Notes under the pieces: generated by a model
The model's database searches: none
What the model saw: the letters and a program-made list of their open reading frames with translations, nothing else
Told to the model about the DNA's origin: nothing
Source: Streptomyces antarcticus
GTDB taxonomy: Bacteria > Actinomycetota > Actinomycetes > Streptomycetales > Streptomycetaceae
DNA: 64,000 nucleotides
Assembly (NCBI RefSeq): GCF_026627255.1
Contig: NZ_JAPNLM010000002.1
Location: 186,001-250,000 of the forward strand
Reading direction: 5' to 3'
Translations under genes and position numbers: made by a program
Shown: positions 1 through 8,507 of the stretch, piece after piece
How positions within the stretch are numbered: the first letter of the stretch is position 1
How the letters are laid out: each line of letters begins with the position of its first letter

Positions 1-347
1 TAGGTGGAGCGGTCGATGACCTCCAGCCCGACGATCTCCCAGGGCGGCAGCTGCGCCGATGAGCGGTGCTCGCCCCACAGCCGCAGGGCGACGGCCGCCG
101 CGTCGTGGAGGTCGCGCGCCTCCTCCCAGTAGCGGATCTCGGCGTGGTCGTCGGCGTAGCGGCTCGTCAGCAGGAAGGGGTGGTCGTGGGCGAGCTGCTC
201 CAGCCCGCGCCGGACCTCGGACAGCGGCGCCGGCTTGCCGGAGACGCTCAGGGTGACGTGCCACAGGCGGGAGTCGTGGTCCGGCTCCTGCTCGTGCCCG
301 GCGCCCTCACCGTCCCCCGTACCGACGCTGGTCAGCGCTCGTCTCAC
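1..347 (-). CDS. Conserved actinobacterial hypothetical protein (3' end outside window)
   Basis: This gene is cut by the window edge. A GTG at 347 follows an AGGAGG ribosome binding site at about 354-358, and the frame stays open for 115 codons to position 1. The protein has a short Gly/Glu-rich N-terminus, then a compact acidic domain with the motifs LWHVTLSVSGKP, HPFLLTSRYADDHAEIRYW and WEIVGLEVIDR. I see no signal peptide or membrane segment. From memory, a small protein of this type lies between proA and proB in Streptomyces; its function is not known. It is read in the same direction as proB, 88 bases downstream of the proB stop, so proline-operon co-transcription is likely but not shown. 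Confidence 0.75.
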   Translation of the reverse strand, partial: MRRALTSVGTGDGEGAGHEQEPDHDSRLWHVTLSVSGKPAPLSEVRRGLEQLAHDHPFLLTSRYADDHAEIRYWEEARDLHDAAAVALRLWGEHRSSAQLPPWEIVGLEVIDRST

Positions 348-435
348 CAGCCGCCTCCTGTCTCCGCTACGCGTGTCCACCCGCCCCTCACAGTTGACCA
401 GTCCCCGGCCCCCCGCGCGGCGGTTTTACCCAACC

Positions 436-1563
436 TCAGCCCTGTAGCAGGACCAGATCGTCGCGGTGGACGACCTCCCGCTCGTACGCGGGTCCGAGTT
501 CCCGGGCGAGCTCGCGGGTGGAGCGGCCGAGGAGCTGCGGGAGCTCCTTGGCGTCGAAGTTGACCAGGCCGCGCGCGACCGCCCGGCCCGAGGTGTCGCG
601 GAGCTCCACCGGGTCCCCCGCGATGAAGTCGCCCTCGACGGAGGCGATGCCCGCGGGCAGCAGGGAGCTGCCGCGCTCGGTGACGGCGCGCACCGCGCCG
701 TCGTCCAGTACGAGGTGCCCCTGGGGGGTGGAGGCGTGCTGGAGCCAGAGCAGCCGGTCGCCGGAGCGGCGGCCCGTCGCGTGGAAGTGGGTGCCGGTGG
801 CGCGGCCGGCCAGGGCGTCGGCGGCCTGGCTGGCGGAGGTCAGGACCACGGGGATGCCGGCGGCGGCGGCGATCCGCGCCGCCTCGACCTTGGTGACCAT
901 GCCGCCGGTGCCCACGCCCGCCTTTCCGGCGCTGCCGATGGAGACGTGCGCGATGTCGCCGGGGCCGCGGACCTCGTCGATGCGGGTGGTGCCGGGCAGG
1001 GAGGGGTCGCCGTCGTACAGGCCGTCCACGTCGGAGAGCAGGACCAGCAGGTCGGCCCGTACGAGGTGGGCGACGAGGGCGGCCAGGCGGTCGTTGTCGC
1101 CGAAGCGGATCTCGTCCGTGGCGACGGTGTCGTTCTCGTTGACGACGGGCAGCGCGCCCATGGCGAGCAGCTGGTCCAGGGTCCGGTAGGCGTTGCGGTA
1201 GTGCGCCCGTCGGCTGGTGTCGTCGGTGGTGAGCAGGACCTGGCCGACGCGGAGGCCGTAGCGGGCGAAGGAGGCGGTGTAGCGGGCGACGAGCAGGCCC
1301 TGTCCGACGCTGGCGGCGGCCTGCTGCCGGGCCAGGTCCTTGGGCCTGCGGCGCAGGCCGAGCGGGGAGAGCCCCGCGGCGATGGCTCCGCTGGAGACGA
1401 GGACGATCTCCTTGTCACCGCCGCCGCGCGCCTTGGCCAGGACGTCCACCAGGGCGTCCACCCGGTCGGCGTCGAGGCCGCCCGCCGCCGTGGTCAGGGA
1501 GGAGGAGCCGACCTTGACCACGATCCTGCGGGCGTCCACGACACCTTGCCTAGCCGCTGACAC
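436..1563 (-). CDS. proB: Glutamate 5-kinase
   Basis: ProB phosphorylates L-glutamate to gamma-glutamyl phosphate, the first and feedback-regulated step of cytosolic proline synthesis. The 375-residue protein has an amino-acid-kinase domain at about 12-265 with the N-terminal phosphate-binding segment VVKVGSSSLT, the substrate loop VNENDTVATDEIRFGDND and the nucleotide segment GTGGMVTKVEAA. A PUA-type C-terminal domain spans about 285-365. This is the usual length for the long, PUA-containing form. The start is a GTG at 1563. The gene lies downstream of obgE as in other Streptomyces, but here the pair is separated by about 8.6 kb of wall-polymer genes. It reads towards the conserved small gene at the window edge. 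Confidence 0.97.
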   Translation of the reverse strand: MSAARQGVVDARRIVVKVGSSSLTTAAGGLDADRVDALVDVLAKARGGGDKEIVLVSSGAIAAGLSPLGLRRRPKDLARQQAAASVGQGLLVARYTASFARYGLRVGQVLLTTDDTSRRAHYRNAYRTLDQLLAMGALPVVNENDTVATDEIRFGDNDRLAALVAHLVRADLLVLLSDVDGLYDGDPSLPGTTRIDEVRGPGDIAHVSIGSAGKAGVGTGGMVTKVEAARIAAAAGIPVVLTSASQAADALAGRATGTHFHATGRRSGDRLLWLQHASTPQGHLVLDDGAVRAVTERGSSLLPAGIASVEGDFIAGDPVELRDTSGRAVARGLVNFDAKELPQLLGRSTRELARELGPAYEREVVHRDDLVLLQG

Positions 1564-1639
1564 GTGTGTCCCCTTGCCCCTTGCCGAAATGCCTGTGACC
1601 TCAATCTACGGGGTGGCCGGGAGCGGCTGCGCGGGGGTT

Positions 1640-2182
1640 TCAGACCCTGGACGGCCCGCCCTGACCGCCGTGTCCGCTCTGGCCGCCGTGTCCACCCTGG
1701 CCGCCCTCCCCCGCCCGGTCGGCCGACCCCGTCGCTCCCGTCGCTCCCGTCGCTCCCGCAGGCCCCGCCGGCACCGGCTGTGCCTCCGCCTCCTCGTCAC
1801 GTGCGGTGCCCGGGACGAGGATCTTGCGGGAGATCAGGTAGGTGAAGGGGATGGCCACGACCGCGGCGACCAGCGGGGCGATCCGCGTGCCGAGGCCGGC
1901 CCAGGTGACCAGGGCGTACAGGCCGACCGACTGGACGACGTAGTTGGTGACGTTGGTCAGGGGGAAGAGCAGGAACTTCTTCCAGGTGGGCCGGGTGCGG
2001 TAGGTGAAGTAGGTGTTCATGAAGAACGAGCCGACCATCGAGAGCAGGAAGGCGAGGGTGTAGGCGGCGAAGTACGGCATCCAGGGGTGCAGGAGCAGGT
2101 ACAGCAGGTAGAAGGTGCCCGTGTTGACGGCTCCCACCAGGCCGAAGCGGAGGATCTGGCCGAGCTGCTCTCGTCTGCTCAT
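1640..2182 (-). CDS. GtrA-family membrane protein with Gly-rich C-terminal tail
   Basis: This is a 180-residue protein with four hydrophobic helices in about residues 10-120 (FGLVGAVNTGTFYLLYLLL, YTLAFLLSMVGSFFMNTYF and two more), the GtrA fold. GtrA proteins are thought to flip polyprenyl-phosphate-linked sugars across the membrane. Its ATG overlaps the stop of the upstream glycosyltransferase (ATGA at 2179-2182), so translation is coupled and the two genes form a GtrA/GtrB-like pair. The last 45 or so residues are unusual: a low-complexity tail of repeated Gly-Ala-Thr triplets followed by Gly-Gln/His-Gly repeats, encoded partly by an imperfect 9-bp DNA repeat around 1730-1760. The tail is not part of the family and its role is unknown. 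Confidence 0.9.
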   Translation of the reverse strand: MSRREQLGQILRFGLVGAVNTGTFYLLYLLLHPWMPYFAAYTLAFLLSMVGSFFMNTYFTYRTRPTWKKFLLFPLTNVTNYVVQSVGLYALVTWAGLGTRIAPLVAAVVAIPFTYLISRKILVPGTARDEEAEAQPVPAGPAGATGATGATGSADRAGEGGQGGHGGQSGHGGQGGPSRV

Positions 2183-3204
2183 CCGGTGCTGCGCTCCGCG
2201 TTGTGCGGGGCGGCCGCCGCCCCGGCGACCGGGCCGGACCTCCCCGGTTCCGCGGTCAGCGCCACGTGCGGGACGGGGTCGGAGCCGTGTGCTTCCTTCA
2301 CCAGGAAGTGCGGCCGCCGTTTGGTCTCATAGTAGATGCGGCCGATGTACTCGCCGATCAGGCCCAGCATGATCATGTGTACGCCGCCGAGGCCCACGAT
2401 GATCGCCACGAGGGTGACGTACCCCGGCGACTCGACCCCGTTGGTCATCGCCGCGACCGTGATCCACAGGGCGTAGACGGCGGTCAGGGCGACCAGCGAC
2501 ACGCCGAGCCAGATTCCCGTCCGCAGCGGCCGGTTGTTGAAGGAGATCAGGCCGTCCATGCCGTAGTTCAGCAGGGCGCCGAACTTCCACTTCGTCTCGC
2601 CGGCCTCGCGCCGCGCGTTGCGGTAGTCGAAGTGGACCGTGTCGAAGCCGATCCAGGAGAACAGGCCCTTGGAGAAGCGGTTGTACTCGGGCAGCGACAG
2701 CAGCGCGTCCACGGCCGGGCGCGAGAGCATGCGGAAGTCGCCGACCCCGTCGGTGAGTTCCACGTCCACCCAGCGGTTGACCCCCCGGTAGTAGAGGCGG
2801 CTCAGCACGGAGCGGAGCCTCTTGTCCCCCTCGCGCGTTCGGCGGGCGATGATCTGGTCGTGCCCCTGCCGGTGGTGCTCGAGCATGGTGGCGATGAGCT
2901 CCGGCGGATGCTGGAGGTCCGCGTCCATGATCACGACGGCGTCGCCGGTCGACGCGCGCAGGCCGGCGAGCATGCCGGCCTCCTTGCCGAAGTTGCGGCT
3001 GAAGGAGACGAAGCGGGTCTGCTCGCCGTGCTCGGCCGCGATCTTCCGGAGCTTTCGGAGGGTGCCGTCGCAGCTTCCGTCGTCGACGTAACAGACCTCG
3101 TAGTCGACGGGGAGGGCGTCCAGGACCCTGCGGATCTCGACGTCGAAGCTGTCGATGACGGCTTCTTCGTTGAAACAAGGGACAACTACGGACAGCTTGG
3201 TCAT
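2179..3204 (-). CDS. GT2 polyprenyl-phosphate glycosyltransferase (GtrB/DPM1-like)
   Basis: The 341-residue protein starts at the ATG at 3204, where homology begins (MTKLSVVVPCFNEE); the frame stays open further upstream only as the antisense of the next gene. It has a GT-A domain at about 1-220 with YVDDGSCDGT and the metal-binding DADLQHP. Two C-terminal membrane helices follow at about 232-255 and 265-295, ending in LGLIGEYIGRIYYE. This layout is typical of enzymes that load a sugar from a nucleotide donor onto undecaprenyl or polyprenyl phosphate at the cytoplasmic face. The stop overlaps the start of the GtrA gene, so the pair probably makes and flips the same lipid-linked sugar. The donor sugar cannot be told from sequence. 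The gene diverges from the 959-residue transferase across a 171-bp promoter gap. Confidence 0.93.
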   Translation of the reverse strand: MTKLSVVVPCFNEEAVIDSFDVEIRRVLDALPVDYEVCYVDDGSCDGTLRKLRKIAAEHGEQTRFVSFSRNFGKEAGMLAGLRASTGDAVVIMDADLQHPPELIATMLEHHRQGHDQIIARRTREGDKRLRSVLSRLYYRGVNRWVDVELTDGVGDFRMLSRPAVDALLSLPEYNRFSKGLFSWIGFDTVHFDYRNARREAGETKWKFGALLNYGMDGLISFNNRPLRTGIWLGVSLVALTAVYALWITVAAMTNGVESPGYVTLVAIIVGLGGVHMIMLGLIGEYIGRIYYETKRRPHFLVKEAHGSDPVPHVALTAEPGRSGPVAGAAAAPHNAERSTG

Positions 3205-3375
3205 GAACACATCCTGCTGGGTCCGAACGGGTGATTGCGGACGACCGGCCCTGCCACTCACCTCTTCCCCAGAACCCGCACGCCGAGAGTCGGCCTGCCT
3301 GAGTCGAGTGCGGTACGCGGTAGCTTTGACTGAATAAGCGGAATCAGCTGAGCGAAACGAATCGAAGGGATCGAG

Positions 3376-6255
3376 GTGCACGTGCCCGACGTCTCCGTGG
3401 TCGTCATCGTCTACAACGACGCAGAGCGTCTGTCGACAGCAGTCCAGTCGGTTTTGGACCAGACCCTGCACGGGGTCGAGGTCGTGATCGTCGACGACTG
3501 CAGCAAGGACAGGTCCTTCACCGTCGCCCAGGAACTGGAAGCCGCGCACCCGGGGAAAGTGCGCGCGTTCCAACTTCCGGAGAACAGTGGGGGCTGCGGC
3601 GCCCCGCGCAACCACGGCATCGCGCAGGCCACCGGCACATACGTCATGTTCCTGGACAGCGACGACGTGCTGGAGCGCAACGCCTGCCGGAACATGCTGG
3701 ACGCCGCCGAGCGGACCGGCTCCGACCTGGTCTCGGGCATGTGCGTGCGCGTGCACCTCGAAAACCGGTGGGGCAAGACCACCGAGTGGTACCCGTGGAT
3801 CTACTCGCGGACGCGGACGCTGGAGTCGATCACCGAGTTCCCCGACCTGCTGGTCTACGACACCCTCTCCACGAACAAGTGCTACCGGCGCGCGTTCCTG
3901 CTGGAGCAGGGCCTGGAGTTCCCGGTCGGCATCCACTACGAGGACCTGCTGTTCTCGGCGCAGGCCTACGTGGCGGCCCGCCGCATCACGCTGATCCCGA
4001 ACCACGTCTACTTCTGGAACGTGATCGAGAAGGCCTCCGCCAAGTCGATCAGCAACCGGCGCCACGAGATCGCGAACTTCGTCCACCGGATGGAGATCCA
4101 CCGCCGGGTGGACGAACTGCTGGCCGCCAAGGGCCACACGGACATCAAGTCCGCGAAGGACGCCAAGTTCCTCAAGCACGACCTGGTGCTGCACCTGCGC
4201 GACCTGCCCCTGCTGAGCGACGCGTACCGCCAGGAGTTCGCCCGCCTGGCGAACGGCTACCTCGCCGGGATCGACCGGACCGCGTACGACAACGTCACGC
4301 ACCTCCAGGCGATCTGCGCCTACCTGCTCGGCAAGGAGGACTGGGACAACCTGCTCCCGGCCGCCGACGCCATGACGAACAAGGGCCGGCTCTCCTCCCC
4401 CCTCGCCGAGCGCGACGGCCGCATCTACTGGTGCGAGCGGCACATCGACGACCCGGACGACACCGAGGCCCGCCGGATACTGGACGTCACCGGGGACGGC
4501 TTCCACACCACCCCGCTCGCCTCCCTCCAGCTGGGCAACCGCCTCACCTCCTACGAGGACGACGGGCGCGGCACCGTCATGCTCTCCGGCGCCGTCGTGA
4601 ACCCGCTGGGCCGCATCCGGCCCGACGCGGAGCTGTCGGCCTCGCTGGAATTCCGGGCCCGGCGGCAGATCGGCGTACGTTCGTTCAGCTTCCCGGTGGC
4701 AACCGTGCGCCACGCCGGTGACACGATCGAGTGGAGCGGCAGCGCCGACATCGGCGGCACCGTCCGCCCGCTCGGCATCATCGACGCCGTGTGGGACGTC
4801 CGGCTGCGGCTGAACGCCGGCCGCGACCACGTCACCACCCGCGTGTCGGTCGGCGGGGTCGACCTGGACGCGGCGTCCCGGCTGCGCGTGCGCCCCCGGC
4901 TGACCCGGCTGGTCTCCGACCGCTTCGAGCCGGAGGTGACCAAGAAGGGCAACCTCTCCTATGTCCTGACCGCCGAGGGCGCCGCGGCCGTCCGCACCCA
5001 GACGCTGATCAACAACGCCATACACGGCAAGGCCGCCGGAGTGGTCAAGCGGGGCCTGCGCAAGGCCCTGCGGACCCGCCGGAACATGGGCTCGGGCGAG
5101 CAGAAGGTGAAGCTCTACCACGAGGTCTTCTCGAAACTGCCGGTCAAGAAGGGCACGGTCGTCTTCGAGAGCCACATGGGCAAGCAGTACAGCGACAGCC
5201 CCAAGGCGATCTACGAGGAGATGGTGCGCCAGGGCGTCCCCTTCGAGGCGATCTGGTCGTACGCGGGCGGCAAGCCCACCGGCTTCCCCAAGGAGGCCAC
5301 CCTGGTCCGGCGCTGGAGCTGGCCCTACCTGCGGGCACTGGCCCAGGCCGAGTTCTGGGTGGACAACCAGGGGTTCCCGCTGGCCCTCGCCAAGCGCCCG
5401 GGCACCACGTACATCCAGACCTGGCACGGCTCCGCGCTCAAGCGCATGGGCTTCCACGAGCCCCGCACCAAGGCGCAGGGGCGGGCGGGCCAGGACCGGT
5501 TCCAGGCGGCCGTCAACCGCTTCGACCACTTCCTGATCCGCTCGGAGCACGACACGCGCACCCTCGCCAAGGCTTTCCGGCTGCGCGACGAGGTGCTGCT
5601 GCGCACCGGCTACCCGCGCAACGACGCCCTCGTCGAGGCCCACCGGTCCGAGGTGCAGAGCGGCGAGCGGGTGCGCGGCCCGCTCGCGGCGGAGCTGGGC
5701 ATCGACCCGGAGAAGAAGGTGCTGCTGTACGCGCCGACGTTCCGGGCGAACGCGGACGGCGCGGTGGAGGGCTTCGAGTTCCCGTTCGACGTGGAGGAGT
5801 TCGCGGACCGGCTCGGTGACCGCTTCACCCTGCTGGTGCGGACGCACTACCTCAACAGCGTCTCCCTCCCGCCGTCCGTCGCGGGCCGGGTCCTCGACGT
5901 GTCCCGGCACCACGACATCACCCCGCTGCTGGCCCTCGCCGACGGTCTGATCACCGACTACTCGTCCGTGATGTTCGACTACGCGGTCCTGGACCGGCCG
6001 ATGCTGTTCTTCGCCTACGACTACGAGAAGTACGCCACCGACATCCGCGGCACGTACTTCGACCTGAAGGAGAAGGCCCCGGGCCCGGTGGTGGCCACGG
6101 CGGACGAGCTGCTGCAGGCGCTTTCCGCCTTCGAGGAGGCCGACGCCAAGTACGCCGAGGCCCGCCAGCGCTTCCTCACCGAGTTCGGCGAGTACGACCG
6201 CGGGGACGCCGCGCGCCAGATCGTCGAGAAGTTCTTCACCAGGAGCGGCAAGTGA
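3376..6255 (+). CDS. Bifunctional GT2 glycosyltransferase / CDP-glycerol glycerophosphotransferase
   Basis: This 959-residue fusion has an N-terminal GT-A domain (about 1-230: VSVVVIVYNDAE, VIVDDCSKD, FLDSDD, HYEDLLFS). A linker and all-beta middle region spans about 330-560. The C-terminal domain, about 585-955, is of the TagB/TagF type, with FESHMGKQYSDSP, the IQTWHG motif, APTFRAN, RTHYL and the LITDYSSVMFDY signature of CDP-glycerol:polyglycerophosphate transferases. Such fusions build or decorate poly(polyol-phosphate) wall polymers (teichoic-acid-like) on a lipid carrier at the inner membrane face. The start is the GTG at 3376, five bases after GAAGGGA; a GTG at 3382 is a second candidate. 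The next gene overlaps by 4 bp, so the two are co-translated. Which activity is chain extension and which is glycosylation is inferred only. Confidence 0.92.
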   Translation: MHVPDVSVVVIVYNDAERLSTAVQSVLDQTLHGVEVVIVDDCSKDRSFTVAQELEAAHPGKVRAFQLPENSGGCGAPRNHGIAQATGTYVMFLDSDDVLERNACRNMLDAAERTGSDLVSGMCVRVHLENRWGKTTEWYPWIYSRTRTLESITEFPDLLVYDTLSTNKCYRRAFLLEQGLEFPVGIHYEDLLFSAQAYVAARRITLIPNHVYFWNVIEKASAKSISNRRHEIANFVHRMEIHRRVDELLAAKGHTDIKSAKDAKFLKHDLVLHLRDLPLLSDAYRQEFARLANGYLAGIDRTAYDNVTHLQAICAYLLGKEDWDNLLPAADAMTNKGRLSSPLAERDGRIYWCERHIDDPDDTEARRILDVTGDGFHTTPLASLQLGNRLTSYEDDGRGTVMLSGAVVNPLGRIRPDAELSASLEFRARRQIGVRSFSFPVATVRHAGDTIEWSGSADIGGTVRPLGIIDAVWDVRLRLNAGRDHVTTRVSVGGVDLDAASRLRVRPRLTRLVSDRFEPEVTKKGNLSYVLTAEGAAAVRTQTLINNAIHGKAAGVVKRGLRKALRTRRNMGSGEQKVKLYHEVFSKLPVKKGTVVFESHMGKQYSDSPKAIYEEMVRQGVPFEAIWSYAGGKPTGFPKEATLVRRWSWPYLRALAQAEFWVDNQGFPLALAKRPGTTYIQTWHGSALKRMGFHEPRTKAQGRAGQDRFQAAVNRFDHFLIRSEHDTRTLAKAFRLRDEVLLRTGYPRNDALVEAHRSEVQSGERVRGPLAAELGIDPEKKVLLYAPTFRANADGAVEGFEFPFDVEEFADRLGDRFTLLVRTHYLNSVSLPPSVAGRVLDVSRHHDITPLLALADGLITDYSSVMFDYAVLDRPMLFFAYDYEKYATDIRGTYFDLKEKAPGPVVATADELLQALSAFEEADAKYAEARQRFLTEFGEYDRGDAARQIVEKFFTRSGK

Positions 6256-7424
6256 GCCAGCAGACCGCCACCCCGGGCGGCCGTGACATCTTCCTCGTTT
6301 CCAACAACGTCGACGAGCTGGGCGGCGTGACCACCTGGTCGCACCAGATGGCCCGGCTGTTCACCGACCGCGGCCACCGGGTGCACATCGTCGGCATCGC
6401 CCCGGTCGCCGAGGAGATCCGGCAGAAGCTGCCGGCGGACCTGCCGTACGCGACGACGACCCTGTACGCCTCCCAGCCGCCGCCCGCACGCCGGCTGCAG
6501 GGGCTCAAGGGCCGGCTGAACGCGCCCGAGCGGCGCCGCCAGGCGGCCCGGCGCGCGCTGATGCGGACCAAGGCCGAACAGCTGAGCGACCTGTTCCGGG
6601 CGGCCGCACCGGGCGCCGTCGTGATCGTCACCCAGGTCTGGGCGATGGAGTGGGTGGCACTCGCCGACACCAAGGGGCTCAGCGTCATCGGCATGAGCCA
6701 CGAGTCGTTCGAGGCCAGCCAGAAGTCCAGCCGCGGCGACCGGGTCCGCCGCCACTACCGCGAGGTGGACCGGCTGCTGGTGCTGACCGCCGAGGACGCG
6801 GACCTGTGGATCCGGGCGGGCATGGAGAACGTCGGCAGCATGCCGAACCCGCTGCCCTTCATGCCGGAGCGGCCCGCTCCGCGCACGGAGAAGGTCGTCG
6901 CCAGCGTCGGCCGCCTCGCGTTCGAGAAGGGCGTCGACCTGCTGCTCGACGCGTGGGCGGACGTCGCCCCGCACCATCCCGAGTGGGTCCTGCGGATCTA
7001 CGGGGCGGGCACGGAGGAGCCGGTACTGCGGGCGCACTGCACCTCGCTGGGGCTGGACGACTCCGTGGAGTGGATGGGCAGTACCGACGACGTGCTGGGC
7101 TCGCTGCGCGGGGCCTCGGTCTTCGCGCAGGCCTCGCGGGCCGAGGGCTTCCCGATCACGCTGCTGGAGGCGATGGCGGCGGGCGTGCCGGCGGCGGCCT
7201 TCGACTGCGCGCCGGGCGTACGGGAGATCGTCACGCACGGCGAGGACGGGCTGCTGGCCCGGCTGGGCAACACCATGGAGCTGGCCGGGCACCTGGGCGC
7301 CCTGATGTCGGACCGCGAACTGCGCGACCGGCTCGGGGAGTCGGCCTTCCGCTCGGTGCGGCGGTACTCGAGCGCCGGGATCACCGACCGGTGGGAGGAG
7401 CTGTTCTCCTTCCTGGAGCGCTGA
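6252..7424 (+). CDS. GT4-family glycosyltransferase
   Basis: The 390-residue protein starts at a GTG inside the stop of the preceding TagF-like gene (GTGA at 6252-6255), showing translational coupling. It has the GT-B architecture: an N-terminal acceptor domain (about 10-190, with NNVDELGGVTTWSHQMARLF) and a C-terminal nucleotide-sugar domain (about 200-385). Diagnostic segments are ASVGRLAFEKGVDLLLDAW, RIYGAG and the EX7E motif in ASRAEGFPITLLEAMAAG. It is a cytosolic or membrane-associated retaining transferase that probably adds a sugar to the polymer made by its upstream partner. Donor and acceptor are unknown. It converges with galE, with only 53 bp between the stops. Confidence 0.92.
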   Translation: MSQQTATPGGRDIFLVSNNVDELGGVTTWSHQMARLFTDRGHRVHIVGIAPVAEEIRQKLPADLPYATTTLYASQPPPARRLQGLKGRLNAPERRRQAARRALMRTKAEQLSDLFRAAAPGAVVIVTQVWAMEWVALADTKGLSVIGMSHESFEASQKSSRGDRVRRHYREVDRLLVLTAEDADLWIRAGMENVGSMPNPLPFMPERPAPRTEKVVASVGRLAFEKGVDLLLDAWADVAPHHPEWVLRIYGAGTEEPVLRAHCTSLGLDDSVEWMGSTDDVLGSLRGASVFAQASRAEGFPITLLEAMAAGVPAAAFDCAPGVREIVTHGEDGLLARLGNTMELAGHLGALMSDRELRDRLGESAFRSVRRYSSAGITDRWEELFSFLER

Positions 7425-7477
7425 CCTTCCCGGAGCGCCGACCCGCCCCGCCCCGGACACGACGGAGCCGCCCGGGG

Positions 7478-8458
7478 TCAGGCCTTGCGGTGGGCTTCCC
7501 AGCCGGCCCAGGCGGAGGTGACCATCTCGCGGACGTCGTGGCGGGCCTTCCAGCCCAGCTCGCTGCCGATGCGCTCGGCGGAGGCCACGACCTTCGCCGG
7601 GTCGCCGGGGCGGCGCGGGGAGACGACCGGGGCGTAGTCGTGGCCGGTGTTCGCGTTCAGGAGCTCGACCATCTCCCGCACGGAGACGCCCTCGCCGCGC
7701 CCGATGTTGACGGTCAGGTCCTTGTAGTCGCCGGCCGCGGCCCACTCGGCGAGCTTGCGGGCCGCCACGACGTGGGCGTCCGCGAGGTCGGCGACGTGGA
7801 TGTAGTCGCGGACGCAGGTGCCGTCCGGGGTCGCGTAGTCGTCGCCGAAGATCTTGGCACCCTGGCCGGCGTCGTAGCGCTCGAAGACCATCGGGACCAG
7901 GTTGAAGACGCCGGTGTCGGCGAGTTCGGGCGTCGCGGCGCCCGCCACGTTGAAGTAGCGCAGGCAGGCGGTGGAGATGCCGTGCGCCTTGCCGGCGGCG
8001 CGGACCAGCCACTCGCCGGCCAGCTTGGTCTCGCCGTACGGGCTCAGCGGCGCGCAGGGGGTGTCCTCGGTGACCAGCTCCACGTCGGGCATGCCGTAGA
8101 CGGAGGCGGACGAGGAGAAGAGGACGTTGCGGATGCCCGCGGCGGCCACGGCCTGGAGCAGGACCGTGAGGCCGCCCACGTTCTCGTGGTAGTAGTACAT
8201 CGGCTTCTCGACGGACTCGCCGACCTGCTTCTTGCCCGCCAGGTGCACCACACCGGTGATCCGGTGGTCGGCGATGGTCTTGTCGAGGACCAGCCGGTCC
8301 AGGACCGAGCCGATCACCAGCGGTACGCCCTCCGGTACGCGGTCCTCGTTGCCCGTGGAGAGGTCGTCGAGGACGACGACCTCCTCCCCCGCGAGCAGCA
8401 TCGCCCGGACGACGTGCGCGCCGATGTATCCGGCGCCCCCGGTGATCAGAAACGTCAT
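7478..8458 (-). CDS. galE: UDP-glucose 4-epimerase
   Basis: This extended short-chain dehydrogenase/reductase of 326 residues starts at the ATG at 8458 after GGGAGA. It has the NAD-binding GGAGYIGAHV at the N-terminus, LDDLSTGN, FSSSASVYG and the catalytic SPYGETK (Tyr-x3-Lys). Substrate-side motifs include CLRYFNVAGA and VRDYIHVADLADAHV. GalE interconverts UDP-glucose and UDP-galactose (or the N-acetyl forms) in the cytosol. Its position inside a glycosyltransferase cluster suggests it supplies UDP-galactose for the wall polymer rather than serving galactose catabolism; no galT or galK is nearby. It is read in the same direction as, and 49 bp downstream of, the 538-residue glycosyltransferase. 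Confidence 0.95.
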   Translation of the reverse strand: MTFLITGGAGYIGAHVVRAMLLAGEEVVVLDDLSTGNEDRVPEGVPLVIGSVLDRLVLDKTIADHRITGVVHLAGKKQVGESVEKPMYYYHENVGGLTVLLQAVAAAGIRNVLFSSSASVYGMPDVELVTEDTPCAPLSPYGETKLAGEWLVRAAGKAHGISTACLRYFNVAGAATPELADTGVFNLVPMVFERYDAGQGAKIFGDDYATPDGTCVRDYIHVADLADAHVVAARKLAEWAAAGDYKDLTVNIGRGEGVSVREMVELLNANTGHDYAPVVSPRRPGDPAKVVASAERIGSELGWKARHDVREMVTSAWAGWEAHRKA

Positions 8459-8507
8459 GTGTATCTCCCTGGTCCTGTCCGTGTTCTGGCGCTGAGGTCC
8501 TGGTGCC

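Noticed and set aside
3205..3375. Sigma-70 promoters for the divergent glycosyltransferase genes
   Set aside because: TTGACT at about 3327 has no matching -10 at a normal distance; nothing convincing on the other strand.
2179..5913. A 1244-residue minus-strand open frame covering the GtrB-like gene and beyond
   Set aside because: Only the part from 3204 down is real; the rest is antisense to the 959-residue transferase and has the Val/Asp/Gly/His composition typical of high-GC shadow frames.
7425..7477. A terminator between the GT4 gene and galE
   Set aside because: The 53-bp gap has only weak pairing (CCGCCCGGGG region), not enough to call.
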